In this document: piece by piece, positions 13,120 through 25,605 of the stretch
How the letters are laid out: each line of letters opens with the position of its first letter
How positions within the stretch are numbered: position 1 is the stretch's first letter
DNA from: Parietaria judaica
Lineage: Eukaryota; Streptophyta; Magnoliopsida; Rosales; Urticaceae
DNA length: 64,000 nucleotides
Assembly (NCBI GenBank): GCA_954871525.1
Contig: OX940864.1
Location: 19,462,001-19,526,000, forward strand
Direction: 5' to 3'
The notes under the pieces: generated by a model
The model's database searches: none
What the model saw: the letters and a program-made list of their open reading frames with translations, nothing else
What the model was told of the DNA's origin: nothing
Position numbers and translations under genes: made by a program

Positions 13120-13730
13120 GGTAAAAGTACCCAAATTATTTGAAATTTGAGCAGTGTAATCACAAGCTCTCAATTGTGCGGATATAAATACCCAGACTCA
13201 AAATTTGTGTTGATCAGGGTCTTTGTTCCAACAACGTTAGTGAATGTTATATATAATACACAGGTAGGGTTGGGATTTAATATATTTTCTCCAAAAATTT
13301 GTCCAGACAATTTCCCACACAACATTAAAAAATGAAACTTTGTCAAATATCTTAACTCGAAAACACTCATGTGACCCTCGAGTAGGGTTGGGAAGGGTTG
13401 GGATTTAATATATTTTCTCCAAAAAAAATTCCAGACAATTTCCCAAACAACATTAAAAAATGAAACTTAGTCAAATATCTTAACTCGAAACCACTCATGC
13501 GACCCTCGACGAACGTAGAGAATGTAAATCTCGACAAAAGGAGACGACGCTGACCCTCGATGAACGGAGACATACTACGCTGATGGACCTCAATGGCCAA
13601 TAATCTCAGCCTTACACGTACATACAATATATAACGTTCAATAGCATTGTTGTAATGGAGACCCTGACAAACTTTTTTAGACTTTGGGTACTTAAACCGT
13701 ACAATTGAGAGCTTGGATACTTTTATCACC
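13120..13730. mobile_element. Inverted-repeat element with internal tandem duplication
   Basis: The left side (GGTAAAAGTACCC, then AAGCTCTCAATTGTGCGG near 13163) is mirrored on the right side (reverse complement reads AAGCTCTCAATTGTACGG, then AAAGTATCC near the end). Inside, a unit of about 120 bp that begins GGGTTGGGATTTAATATATT is repeated twice (about 13265-13381 and 13388-13509). I find no clear target-site duplication, so the ends are approximate and the class is open. No convincing coding frame. Confidence 0.5.
13265..13509. repeat. Two tandem copies of a ~120-bp unit
   Basis: Both copies contain GGGTTGGGATTTAATATATT, a shared stretch with AACATTAAAAAATGAAACTT, and end in GACCCTCGA. 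Short gaps and a few substitutions separate them. Confidence 0.8.
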
Positions 13731-14424
13731 ATTTTTCCTCTTTTTATTTTTTATTTTTTATGTTAGTGGTATTCGGGTTCTTTTTTCTTCACTCGACTAA
13801 TAGGGTCCTGGTATTAAGGCCCCAATTGTCGCGTCTAAGGGGAGTCGAACCTGAGTTGCAAGAGCCCAATCCATTTCATTAAAAAAAAATGTGACCAATT
13901 AACCAACCAACAAAACTACACTTGTTACCAATAACATCTTGTTGTTACATCGAAACATATAAATGTTGACTAATATGACTAACATTGAACTTGGTAAATG
14001 AAATGGTTGAATAATTGAAAAAAGAGTTTATTCATATACACATTGAATGCTAAAATTATGCATTGAATTTCAAGTATCGCTCTTACCACTAGACCATCCT
14101 CTTTTTCGGGTTTACACCATTTTCCCTTTTTAATTTAATATATTATCACTCTTAACTTTAAAAATAATATATTATTACTTTGATCTAAAAAATTCTATCG
14201 TTTAAGCTTCATTTTGGATTATGGAGGTAAGCTTTTGAGTGACAGTATAATGCTAAATGGATTAATCATATCTCATAGTAATTAATGGTAATCAATAATC
14301 TTCTCGAAAGAATTATTCAATAGTGGACTAACTAAAAAATGCAACTTTCCAAAAAAGAAAAGAAAAAAGGAACAAGAACCGGAAACATATCGAAAAACCG
14401 AGCCGAGCTGAGCCAAATGGGTGG
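13731..14424. other. Spacer between WRKY and sugar transporter genes
   Basis: Contains the probable 3' UTR of the transporter (reading leftward from 14424). No gene seen. Confidence 0.5.
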
Positions 14425-17400
14425 TTAGTCGGCCTTGGCTCCGACGGCGAAGAACTCCGTGATGACCTCAAGAGGCATGCCCTTCGTCTCCGGAACCTTG
14501 AGGAAGACGAAGATCCACGAGATGACGCAGACAGCAGCGTAGACAGCAAAGACACCGGCCAAGCCAATGGAGCTGAGCATCACGGGGAGCGAGTATGTCA
14601 CGATGATGTCCCCGGCCCAAAAAACTAGCGAGCACACTGCAATGCAGAGCCCGCGCACCCTCGTCGGGAAGATCTCCGAGCAGAGGATGTTCGGGATTGG
14701 CCCGTACGCCATCACAAAGCAGCAGAAGTACACGACCACGCAAGTAGTTGATATCACCGCGTGGACGACAGAGCCGAGACTCACCAAGTTGGCGACGACT
14801 AGGATCACCAGCGACACGATCAGCACCGGGATCGTCACCAGAAGGAGCCGCCTATGTTGGAAAATATTAAATTAGTGATTGACTCTTCTTAAAATAGTTG
14901 ATTTTGTATAGGTCTTCTCTTAACATGAAATCAACATTGCATTAGCGTTATTCTTTTGACGTTTATTTCTTGTTATTTCATATTTCTAAAGTCAAATTTA
15001 CATTTGAAACCGGCGATTACCTCCGACCGGTAACGTCCATGAGCCTCATGGCGACTGCGATGCAAGGAAGCATCAAGAGAGTGGTCAACGCACTGATGAG
15101 GAACGACGCCGACTCGGTGCCAAGGCCGAGGTCCGACAGAAGAACCTCCACACCGGCCTCTTCCAGAATCTGAGGCGTGTAGTACAACACTCCGTTTATC
15201 CCTGCAAACTGCACATTATCTCAGACCGGTTTAGTATTTCGGGTACCATCTCCAAACCAATTGGTGATAACACGAGAAAATCTCGATATTAATCTATTAA
15301 TCTTTAACATATTTAACACAAAATGGCTCGTTTATCTTGAGCCGAACTCGTTTAAGCTTAATAGACTCTGATACCGTGAACTCGTTTAAGCTTAATAGAC
15401 TCTGATACCATGTTAGCATCTTACTTCCATGTTAAGTAAATCTTACTTAAATCCCTTGTCTTTCCAGTGTGTGAGATCCTTGACTACAAAACTTCGGTGA
15501 TAAATAGGCATGAGAGTTAGAAGATTACCTGTTGGAGGATTTGGATTCCGATCCCGACCATGAGCGCACGCTTGATGCCGGGCTCGAGAAGCGCGCGCCA
15601 GAGAGGGCACTTCGACGACGTTTGCGACGGGTGAGCCATCGCCAGCCCGACATCGAGCTGGCTCACCAGTGCCGCCGCCTGAACTACCTCATCCGCCCCT
15701 TGAAGCGAGGCGAGAGAGCCTCGCCTCGATGCCGCCGCTGCTCCCTCGTGTAGGTAAATCCGTTGGAATGCTCCTTCCGTTTCTTTCCATGCCAGCTGCC
15801 AACCACCGCCGATCCCGGCCCCTGCAACGGCTGATTCCCCCGCCATTGTGCTATGCCGCGAGATCAATGGGCTCCGAGCATCGTCATCGGAGCCGGCCAC
15901 CTCCGATGCGTAGCCCTCGCCTTCCCTCACCACACTCTCCTCGTCCCATTCTTCGGCCCCGGAGTGAGGCTCCGTCGCGCTGAACATGCTGCCAAAGTTC
16001 GGGAAGACTGCACTTCCGCCCGTTTCCGGGAGATTCTCGTGGACGCTGCCAAAGAGCGTTACGAGTGGGTCCATCAACGGGACATTCGTGTTTGCGAGGC
16101 TTCCGTGGCGGGATACAAGCGCAAGCGAGCTCCGGCGGGTCACAGCGGGCTTCACGGTCCATGAGAGGCCCTCGCTGGCGCCATAGAGCTTGATCTCGTC
16201 GTTTTTCGCCGCTACTTCGCCGCCGTGAAAGTCGTGGCCAATTACATACTCTTCTATGGAGGTTTGACCGCCGATTCCAAGCCCTTCTACAAGCAGAGCC
16301 ATCTCACCTATGGATCAATCATGTAATTCTCAGCTTTAACATTCTATTAGGCAATTGCTTGGCATACAAGTTATCACTCTGTTCCAAGGTTTTTCAGAAT
16401 CCCAGGGTATACCAAGGGCTGACGGGTACACCTATGAAGAGTTTTCTTAAGATTTTCAAATTTGATAATGTATTGCAAACCCATCGGTATTTTACGGGTA
16501 TAACGATAAACGATTGGCATATCGATAAAGTACATACTATGCTCCTAGGTTTAGAATCCGAAAACCGATAACCACCCAATAATCTAATTTTACGGGTATA
16601 CCAATAGCTGACGGGGACACTGACGGGGTTTTCGTAAGATTTAAAATTTGATAATTGATTGCAAACTGATCAGATTTAACGATTACATCGATAACTGATA
16701 AGCATACCGATGGAGTTTTCATAAAATTTAAAATTATTTAATAATAACTATTAAAATTTTGAATTCGAATTTTCTGCGCAGTTGGAGATGGATTTTAGTA
16801 AACAAACCGGAAACGTCTTCGACACCGCGCAGTTGCTGGAGAACCGCTCTCGCCTCGATCATCTTTCCCTTGCTGACGAGCCACCGTGGGGATTCCGGCA
16901 AATAAAACACGGTAAGCGCGAAGTAGAGCAGCGACGGGACAGAGAGCACGCCGAGCATCACCCGCCAGCTCGGCAACGACGCCAGCGACATCCCGAAGAC
17001 CATGCAATACGACAAAAACATCCCGCCCGAGCCGGTGAACTGCGGCAGCGTGTTGAGCAGGCCACGGATCTCGGGCGGCGCCGTCTCGGAGATGTAGACG
17101 GGCACGAGCGTGACGGCCAGGCCGATCCCAAAGCCGTCGAGGAGGCGGGCAGCGCAGAGGACGTACACATTAGGCGACCAGAGCATGACAAGCCCGCTCG
17201 CGAAGTAGAAAACCGACGAGGCAATCAGCATCGGGCGCCGTCCCACGCAGTCCGATATCGCGCCGGAGCACGTCGTTATCAGCGTCGCTCCGATGAGTGA
17301 CGTGGCGACGACCAGCCCCTCCACCGTGGTTTCCAGAGCCAAGTCCTTCTTTATGTACACGATAGCCCCTGAGATTCTCAATGAACTCACCTCAGATATA

Positions 17401-17558
17401 AGAATATTTATATATATATATATATCAGTCTGGAAATGTAGAAAACAGAAATGATTGATAGATATATTACCAGCAATGGTGGCGTTATCCCAGCCTTGAA
17501 GAAAGTTGCCGATGGTGGCGACAATGGCGACCAAAGCAGCTCCGTTCATCTTCTTCAT
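14425..17558 (-). CDS. Tonoplast sugar transporter (TMT/TST, MFS)
   Basis: Proton-coupled monosaccharide/sucrose carrier of the vacuolar membrane, moving sugar into the vacuole. Exons on the minus strand: 17558-17471, 17368-16808, 16307-15529, 15208-15021, 14851-14425 (680 aa, frame closes). Diagnostic text: ATIGNFLQGWDNATIAG in TM1, DCVGRRPM between TM2 and TM3, LPESPRWLVSKG after TM6, and VPETKGMPLEVITEFF at the C-terminus. Residues about 217-460 form the long hydrophilic central loop peculiar to this family, including the DPLVTLFGSVHE and FGSMFS signatures. The total is shorter than the Arabidopsis members (about 730 aa), with the difference in the loop. The frame also opens at a second ATG three codons downstream (17549), which aligns with the usual family start; either may be used. 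Donor and acceptor sites are all GT-AG. Confidence 0.95.
15344..15409. repeat. Two tandem copies of a 34-bp unit in transporter intron 3
   Basis: The unit starts GAACTCGTTTAAGCTTAATA and ends TCTGATACC. On the minus strand the junction reads GGTATCAGAG, the core of the initiator-tRNA primer site of LTR retrotransposons, suggesting a small LTR-element remnant. Confidence 0.7.
16405..16745. repeat. Diverged ~189-bp tandem duplication in transporter intron 2
   Basis: Two diverged units begin GGGTATACCAAGGGCTGACG (16405) and GGGTATACCAATAGCTGACG (16594). Each continues with matching stretches such as AAATTTGATAAT and TTGCAAAC. Confidence 0.6.
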
Positions 17559-19382
17559 TTCACTGAAACTTTGATGATGAGAGATATTACTCGAAATTTC
17601 GTATCATATGAAAAGCTTCGACGTTTTGGTCCCTCTTCAGTCTTGAGTCTTGATCTTCCTTCGCTTATTATAATAAACTAATCTTTGTTGAGAGACAGAT
17701 TGTGTCAGTAGATTTAGCCAACGACCCTTCAACCCTAATTCAATCTATTATGCACAACTCAAGAATCTCGAGTTCGCTATACTCATTATTCATTATTCCC
17801 TTTTGTTCTCTTAAATTAAATTTTTAGAAATGTATCGTAATAAAAAAGATATTTACGGCATAAATACTTGATTTCATATTAAATGCGGAGGTATATTCTC
17901 ATTCTATTTATTTTTAGTGAGAATACTACTCGGAGGCCAAGAAATATTTTCGAGGTCCATTTCGCTGCATGCCTCGTTCAGATCTGTTACACGAGGGATG
18001 TATATATACATCTATGATAAAGTTCCGACAACATCAATCATTCAACACTTTTTTTAACTTGAGATATACACAAGTCTCTAGCTTAATGCACGTTAACTCG
18101 ATATGGATGAGCAATAAAGAGTAGGTATTTTTGTTGGTAAAAAAATTATGAATATATATATATTTAATAAGTGAGTTTTAGCAACTTACTATACGGATTT
18201 CGGGTTTTTTTATTCTCTAAACCCAAACTCGGAACCTGTTTAATTCGGATGCGGGTTTTTAATAAACCGGTTCCGGTTTAATACGATTGCGGTTTTTTTA
18301 TATGCGGTTTTGATCCGAATGCAGTTTAAAATCCACATTTCCGGGTTTTATTTATAACCCTCCCTAGCCATTAGGAAAAACCTAAGAACATGGTGAAATA
18401 TTTTAGTACAAGATCGGATATTTCTAAAGAGTATATTCTACTGTGTGTATATATATAATTTTAATGGAAGATCTTTTCATGAAAAGTGTGAAAAACGGCG
18501 TGGAAATACATTATCCTACCTACTTAACTAATTGAGAGTGCAATATTACTGTAGACTCTACAGTATCTGTATTGCCAATGAATCAATGACATGTGTTGCT
18601 CTTCATGTGTGACAAGTGTTTATCTTAGTTCCTTTTAACTTTGCATACATATTTTTTTTTTACCCTTTTGTCTCTAAGTCTTACCTATTAAAAATAATTG
18701 AAAATATTAATTCTATACAACACATGGCTTATATACTCGGACAGATTTTGTGAAATAGTTAATGAGTAAGATTAATATACCATATTGTTTTTTCTATTAT
18801 AAATACATCATTCTTAGTATTCATAAATTTTGTTAAAAGAGCGAATTTCTCAAAAATCAAGAAAAAAAATTTAAAATTGATATATATCACATATGATTTA
18901 TTTTTAAAATATAGTCTAAAAGACATGCATTAATGAGTAGTCCAGTAAATATGGGAGCGTCAGATACCAGAGTCTCCCTTTTTTTTTTATACAGAATCGG
19001 AGATTCCAGTCCGGGAAAAATAAAACATATATAAAAAATTTCTATTTTATTTATATGCTTATTAATTATAAAAAAATTACTAATTTATAATAAAAATAAA
19101 ATGATATTAAATTAATATTGAACTATTCATATATCTAAAATCTAAAATGAAAAAAATAGGCTAAAAAAATTATATTCTCTAATGTTTCGACGAGTCTTTA
19201 AGATTAATTACTTAATCAATTATTACAAAGCTGATAATTATCTTACATGAAAAAAAAAATTAGTACAAACTTTCAAGACTGTAAGAGATAGATACAAAGA
19301 AACAAACATTCTACTCATAAGACTTCACCTTTTAAGCTGAGATGATGATTTAAATTAGCATGATTTACCAACATCGAATGAC
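17559..19382. other. Intergenic, no gene seen
   Basis: Upstream region of the sugar transporter near 17559-17800, then AT-rich spacer. At 18165-18365 there is a patch rich in CGGTTT/CCGGTT ending TAACCCTCCCTA that resembles half of an hAT-type MITE, but I could not find its partner end. Nothing else recognised. Confidence 0.4.
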
Positions 19383-19814
19383 ATTGGTGGATTAATAGTT
19401 GGCGAATACGAAAAAAGAAAAGACATAATCGTTGAAACAAAATCAATGATTTACAAAGAATTACAAAATTACATCCTTCGTATATGGCGTTGCAATTGTT
19501 TACGTTTACTTACGGAGAAGATAGAATGTAGATTTTGTACGAAAAAAATAAACAAACTTTAAGAATAGAAATCTATCAAAATATTGAAGATGCTTTTAAT
19601 AGAGGAGATATTGATGCAAATAAATTAGGAAAAAAAATTATATTCCCATAAATTCACACAGGTAGTCCTAGATTGACTAATTGCACAATAAAAAAAAATC
19701 AAATTACTTAAAAATTATACGAAATATAAAAACACAAATTATTAAATTTCCCTTGCTAAAAGAAAAAAAAAACAAAAGAAAAAACCCACAGCAACGCGCG
19801 GGTTATATACCTCG
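19383..19814 (+). pseudogene. Helitron replication-initiator relic and possible 3' terminus
   Basis: Conceptual translation gives pieces typical of the N-terminal region of plant Helitron Rep/helicase proteins: LIVGEYEKRKDIIVETKS (frame from about 19392), then HPSYMALQ followed by TYGEDRM (from 19472, shifted one base), then LRIEIYQNIEDAFNRGDID and GKKIIFP followed by HTGSPR. At least one frameshift and two stops make it non-functional. About 100 bp downstream, GCAACGCGCGGGTTATATAC at 19791-19810 resembles the conserved 3' end of plant Helitrons. It is followed by CTCGT where an intact element would have CTAGT. The left end was not found. Helitrons replicate by rolling circle. Confidence 0.65.
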
Positions 19815-20039
19815 TATGTACTATTTTAACCGGTTGGACTTTTACTTAGATCATTCCAGTAGTGGAAAACGACAGGTTAGATAACAACGGTTTATTTTTC
19901 AAACGACACTAGATAAAATGACACTTGGAGGAGAAGAAACGACATGTTATTGTCCCAAACTTCTGATCTGTATATCATTTATTGTGGTCTAGAATAACTT
20001 AACATGCATGTACCCATTAAATAATAATAATAAAAATAA

Positions 20040-20291
20040 GGGTTATTACTGGCATATGTTCTCCTCTTTTGCAAACATCCGACTTATGTTCCCGTTCTTT
20101 TTTTTTCGCGGCATATATTCCATAAGTCTTAAAACGTACTCAAAGTCATAACGGACATAGACGGAAGTGTTAACGGAGGTTGACTTTGAGTACGTTTTAA
20201 GACTTATGGAATATATGCCGAGAAAAAAAAAAGAACAGGAACATAAGTCAGATGTTTGCAAAAGAACAGGAACATATGCCGGTAATAACCC
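20040..20291. mobile_element. Palindromic MITE with 9-bp TSD, 252 bp
   Basis: Termini GGGTTATTACTGGCATATGT and its near-complement at the right end (ending CCGGTAATAACCC) bound two arms of over 100 bp that are almost exact reverse complements, with a short centre around 20155-20185. Flanks are a perfect 9-bp repeat TAAAAATAA (20031-20039 and 20292-20300), the size expected for Mutator-like elements. Non-coding. Frames on both strands are mirror artefacts. Confidence 0.85.
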
Positions 20292-20300
20292 TAAAAATAA

Positions 20301-20858
20301 TAACAAGCAAGTCATGGAATTGGAAACAAATCTACCGGTCAAAAAAGTGCTTGTTTTGAATGACTATCAGCTTAGGAAAATAATAAATAAATAAATAAAT
20401 AAATAAATAAAAACATGCCACGTGGCTCGAATGTGCTTGTGTTCCCTCCCGCAAGATTCTGAGTATCGTGGAATCTTGTTAAAATGTTTTTTCCAATTTT
20501 CATGAAGACCCACATTTATTTTTTCTCCCACACTTTTGGCACAAAAATTGAAAGCTGTACTTCCAATTTCCAAAGATAATTTTTTTTTCTTTCTAAAATA
20601 TCACAAACAATTATTCGTACGAAACTTTGACTCCTAAGTCATACATTTCAAATAAGCCATAAATGCTTCTATCCAACCTACCTAATCGCTAGATTAATAA
20701 ATTAAATAGTTATTAACTTTCATACTACCTCTTAAAGGGTGCGGGGGAGAATGACCCATATGAATTATGAAAGAAGAAGAAAAATGATGAATAGTTTCTA
20801 GTTGCGATTTTAGTGTGAGTCTTCACCGTCATATTATATGTATGTATGAAAAAAAAAT
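20301..20858. other. Intergenic, no gene seen
   Basis: Spacer with an AAAT tetranucleotide tract at about 20383-20411. No gene recognised. Confidence 0.6.
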
Positions 20859-20867
20859 TATTTTTCT

Positions 20868-21112
20868 GGGTTATTCGCAGTACAAATGTCAAAAGTGTTT
20901 GAAAAAATATTGTTAAATACCCATTTTTTGTTTTAGCCAAAAAAGACCAATATTTTTCTCTCACGTTATAGCCATGTATTTGTTTTTTAGGTTGTTTGAT
21001 ACTTGTCTATAATGTGGGAGAAAAGTATTAATATTTTGACCAGCTAAAACAAAGAATAGGTATTTAACAATAATTTTTCAAATACTTTTGGTATTTATGC
21101 CGGTAATATCCC
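20868..21112. mobile_element. Related inverted-repeat MITE, 245 bp
   Basis: The left end GGGTTATTCGCAGTACAAAT and the reverse complement of the right end (GGGATATTACCGGCATAAAT) match each other and the terminus of the element at 20040. The arms share TTGAAAAA(A/T)TATTGTTAAATACC and TTTGTTTTAGC. Flanks TATTTTTCT (20859-20867) and TATTTTTAA (21113-21121) agree at 7 of 9 positions. Older than its neighbour, judging from arm divergence. Confidence 0.65.
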
Positions 21113-21121
21113 TATTTTTAA

Positions 21122-22550
21122 AAAATTGCAGTAACTGTATCAAGAATATAAAAATAGAATATTAAGACCATTTCCACTTAATTTTTTTAGTTTTTGAAAT
21201 TCATTACACAATTAAATATATTATATAAAATTCTGATTAGTTAACAACTTATCATGAGCTTTTGCAATGTTGTGAAATCATTACGGGCTTCTTTTGGCAG
21301 TTGTTGCTAGGCCCAAATGATATTGAAATTGTAAGGTATAATGGGCCTTTTTAAGGGTCAAGGCCCAAAACTTGATCCAAATAGTCATCATATACATTAA
21401 AAGGACATTCATTTGGTAATGGCACATTTTTCTAATTAGTACTAGTAGTATACTACAATTAGTTTTCCTATATAAAATACATTGAAAACAAAACTCTTAA
21501 TATATATTTTGGAATAATTTATTTGAAATATACTCGTATATAATACCAATGTGTTGTGGTAGTTAGAATTGAGAGCATCATTAACAAAGCTTTTAGCTCA
21601 TCCTATACGTCAAACATTAAAACACAAAATAAATATATAAATTAATTTTGCCAGCCGAAGATAAATATATTTAAAAAGAAAAAGAAAAACAGTAGTCGTT
21701 GAAAATGTCTACCCAGTTCAAATCCAAAACGTGACTCCTACTATACTAAATCAATAATAATCTTTTCTCTCTTATTATATCCGATGTTTAAAATAAAAAT
21801 GAAGCAATGAGAGTGAAGCGTGACTAATAAGAAATATATTAAATTATAGAACTAAACTATTGATATGAAAATTATATGAATTAAATAAGAATAATAGTAT
21901 TTTTATTTTATAAATAAATTTGCACTTTAATATATTAAATCTAAACCGTTAGATCCTAATACCAGAGAAATCTAAACCGTAGATGCAAAAAGATTAAAAT
22001 AATCAAAATTAAAATTTTCACATTATGAATTTATCCAAATTTGATCAAAATAGAACCAAAATTCCAATATCATCCTCATAATTTAAGGTTAGATTATGGA
22101 CAAGATAAACAAAATTCAAAGGAGTCAATTACTCAATTCTTTTCTTTTGAATAACCAGAACACGCGTTAATCAGAGCCGTCGATCTGGAACGAACGATCC
22201 AAACCGTCCATTGACTTTTGCCCGGTTGTGGGCCCAAGACTGTAATATGTCCAGCTCACAGTTACCAAGCAGATCGAAACGCAATCATTAGCCCATCAAA
22301 ACGACACCGTTCTCAGCGCAGCGAAATTACGGAAAAACCACCGAAGCCTCTTCAGCCAATGGTAAAGCGATGCGATGAGCGAAGAACAAATCGTTTGGAG
22401 AGGTCGAATCGATCCCAATCGCAGCGTTCGAGCCAGATTTCTCCTTGAATCGATCGATTTCGGTCTCTGGATCTCGCTTTGAGGATTTTTGTGAACTAGA
22501 TTATCGGGTTTTTGAGGAAGAAAGGGAGCTGATCGGAGTTCTCGTCAGTG
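21122..22550. other. Upstream region of the kinase gene
   Basis: AT-rich spacer to about 22150, then a more GC-rich stretch (22160-22550) that is probably the promoter and 5' leader of the downstream kinase. No further gene seen. Confidence 0.5.
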
Positions 22551-25500
22551 ATGGGATGGATTCCGTGCACCGGAAGATCGAACAGTAAGAGGAAGAAGGT
22601 TGAGAAGCGGAAGAAGCTCGGCGATCCGATCAAACCGACTTCAGGTTTGGAATGGCTTTTCTGTGCTGAAATTGGTGTTTTTTTCTGAATAATATGGCGA
22701 TGGTTTTGTGTGTTTGGATCGGAAGCCGGTGAGTACGTGAGGGTTTTGTGGGTTTATCATGTTCTGGAATCGGTATTTTCATTTCGGAGTTCTTGAAGCT
22801 GTGAATCGTTTGTGAAGTCTCTGAAATCGGATATCTTTTGTGAATACTATTCATTTTTGGTTTCTGATCAAGAGATTCTTTGTAGAAATTACTGAGAATT
22901 GATGATATACATTGTTCTCGGATGTATGAACTACTATATATGTATATGTGTGTATATAATGTATCTGTTGTTCTCTTCGGTTCTCATCAAGTTAAGCATT
23001 GTCTTATTTTATACTTCACTCGTTTGTTTGTAGGAAATTTCAAGACGAATGGATCGTCAAATGAGAATAACGGTTCGGGAAATGGGGAATCCGAGCACAT
23101 TGCAGCGCAGACTTTTACATTCCGTGAGCTGGCAGCGGCGACTAAGAATTTCAGGGCGGAATGTCAGTTGGGCGAGGGAGGTTTTGGCCGGGTTTATAAA
23201 GGGCGTTTAGAGTCTTCTAATCAGGTTAGTCTCGCATTCAGTACTATACTGTTTACACAAGTATGCTTGGAGCTCTTAGGATCTCAAATTAGTTTCACTC
23301 GTGCCTACTGGTTAAGCTCAAACGCAAAAAGTTGTGTAGGAGACCGGTTTATACACCTAAAACTGGTTCACTGGAAACCGAATAGTCAGAATATTTACTT
23401 TTAAAGAAAATGTTATCTACTTGGTTTTTAAACTAATTTTGAAACCAGATTTTTGCTATGTATCCAGTCTTTCTGTACCGGTTTTTAATCATAACCGGTT
23501 CATTATTTCTTTAACGATGTCATATTAATTTGTATTTTATAGTCATTAGTCATTACAAACTCGTTTTTTTTTAAGATGTCAAGATATTAAAAAGTTTTGA
23601 GAATTAGAAATTTTGTTTCATGGAAGTCGATATTTTGGACATTTTTTTTTTCATGCAACCTTCTTAAAAAATGCATTTCACTGGAATCGGTTTTAAGAAG
23701 TATACAAAAGAAACAGTTTCCATTTCTCAAACACCAGACCGGAACACTGGTTTCCATTTTACAATATAACTCTTCTTAATCATAGTATTCTTGCTTTTTC
23801 TTAAAAAAATGCGATTGGGATGATGAACTTGTTGAGCTCAGTTTCTAACCTAAGGGTAAAACTTGTATGCCAAATCTCTTGATTTGCTCTGTTTCAGGTT
23901 GTTGCAATCAAGCAACTTGATCGTAACGGCTTGCAAGGGAACAGGGAATTCCTAGTCGAAGTGTTGATGTTAAGTCTTCTACACCATTCCAACCTCGTGA
24001 ATCTCATCGGTTATTGCGCTGACGGAGATCAAAGACTTCTTGTTTACGAGTTCATGTCCTTAGGTTCTTTAGAAGACCATTTGCACGGTATGCTCTAGAT
24101 TTCTTGTTGCTATTTATTTCTGTTACTTATTTTGTTAGCTAGATTTCAATTGAACAATACGAGTATGGGCGAGGATGGTAAACGGTACTAGTTTTAATCA
24201 CTTGAAAGGTTTACGATAACATTACAGATAACAGACCGGCACATATCCATGTCATCATATAATTATAAAGCTGAGTTAAAAATACAGGAAAAATAATTAA
24301 ACTTACTACATGCTTTCCACCCGAACGAGATTTTTCCAGTTTTCGGTATAAACTCACTTTTATATGTTAATCATCCGTTATTCTTGAATATAGGAGCCAG
24401 TTCTGATTATGCGTAGGTTAGATTCACGGGTCGTTTCAATTATCAGCCTATAAAGTAAAATGTAATTTTCCGGTTTCATTAAACAATAAGAAGTAAATCT
24501 CTTGCTCATCAAGTTTTTCGAACTTTTGTAGACATTGCGCCCGGAAAGAAGCGACTCGACTGGAATACGAGAATGAAAATCGCTGCAGGAGCAGCGAAAG
24601 GGTTGGAGTATTTACACGATAAAGCGAGCCCTCCAGTTATTTACAGAGACCTTAAATGCTCCAATATTTTGCTCGGTGAAGATTATCAACCAAAGCTCTC
24701 TGACTTCGGTTTGGCTAAGCTTGGCCCCGTGGGAGATAACACGCACGTGTCTACGAGAGTAATGGGCACTTATGGATATTGTGCTCCTGAATATGCGATG
24801 ACGGGTCAGTTGACTTTGAAATCGGATGTTTATAGTTTTGGAGTTGTTCTTCTGGAGATTATAACAGGCCGGAGAGCGATCGATGGTTCGAAGGCGACCG
24901 GTGAACAGAACTTGGTTGCTTGGGTAAGGAATTCTGTCATATTTAGTTTATAAAAAAAACTCTTTATAACTCTTCACACCCTCCTTCAACTTTGTTTAGT
25001 GATTCAAATTCCCGCTTGAACTTTTTTTTTTACTATCTACTTTGCCCCTAAATTTTCAATTTGTTGCTGAATACACCCTCTCAATTGAGGGGTATTCTGT
25101 ATCTGAATTCTCCAAAGGGTGTAGAATGCACTAAAAATAAAAATGCAGCGGAGAAACTGCCCAATCAATCAAATTGAAGGATCTCACAAATAAGAATATA
25201 AATTATATACATAAATCTTAATTACCTAATTAAACTTAAATAATGTTAAAAGATAGAATAGAAATGAATAATAAATCGCGTTATTTTGTTAATTTTGAGC
25301 TTACTATTTCTTTCACTCAGGCGAGACCTCTCTTCAAAGATCGTCGGAAATTTTCGCAAATGGCAGATCCGACGCTGCAAGGCCAGTACCCTTCGAGAGG
25401 GCTCTATCAAGCCCTAGCCGTGGCTGCAATGTGCGTGCAGGAGCAGCCTACAATGCGCCCCGTCATAGCCGACGTTGTCACCGCTCTCTCCTATCTCGCC

Positions 25501-25605
25501 TCCCAGAATTATGACACCGAGACGCAGCCCGTGCAAAATTCCCGTTTCGCCCCCGGAACTCCTAGAGGCAGGAGGGACAGTGACAAGAAGTCCCAGTGGT
25601 GGTGA
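22551..25605 (+). CDS. Receptor-like cytoplasmic kinase, PBS1-like (RLCK VII)
   Basis: Ser/Thr kinase acting below plasma-membrane receptors in immune or developmental signalling. Exons: 22551-22644, 23034-23224, 23898-24087, 24532-24923, 25321-25605 (383 aa, frame closes). The N-terminus MGWIPC offers Gly2 for myristoylation and Cys6 for palmitoylation, as in PBL-type kinases. The kinase domain runs from about residue 71: glycine loop [12 protein letters not shown] (77-88), Lys100 in VAIK, Glu116 in helix C, catalytic YRDLKCSN with Asp198, DFG Asp216, and APE at 243-245 preceded by the family's [12 protein letters not shown] activation segment. No signal peptide or membrane segment, as expected for a cytoplasmic kinase. 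All core residues are present, so it should be active. Subfamily is confident; the exact Arabidopsis counterpart (perhaps PBL27-like) is not. Confidence 0.93.

Noticed and set aside
13828..13880. tRNA-like text (GGGGAGTCGAACCTGAG) on the minus strand
   Set aside because: It resembles a T-arm but no acceptor stem, D-arm or anticodon arm can be folded around it. Probably a tRNA-derived repeat remnant.
16782..17300. 172-codon frame opposite the sugar transporter
   Set aside because: Antisense shadow of the GC-rich transporter exon 2, full of charged residues and without a domain.
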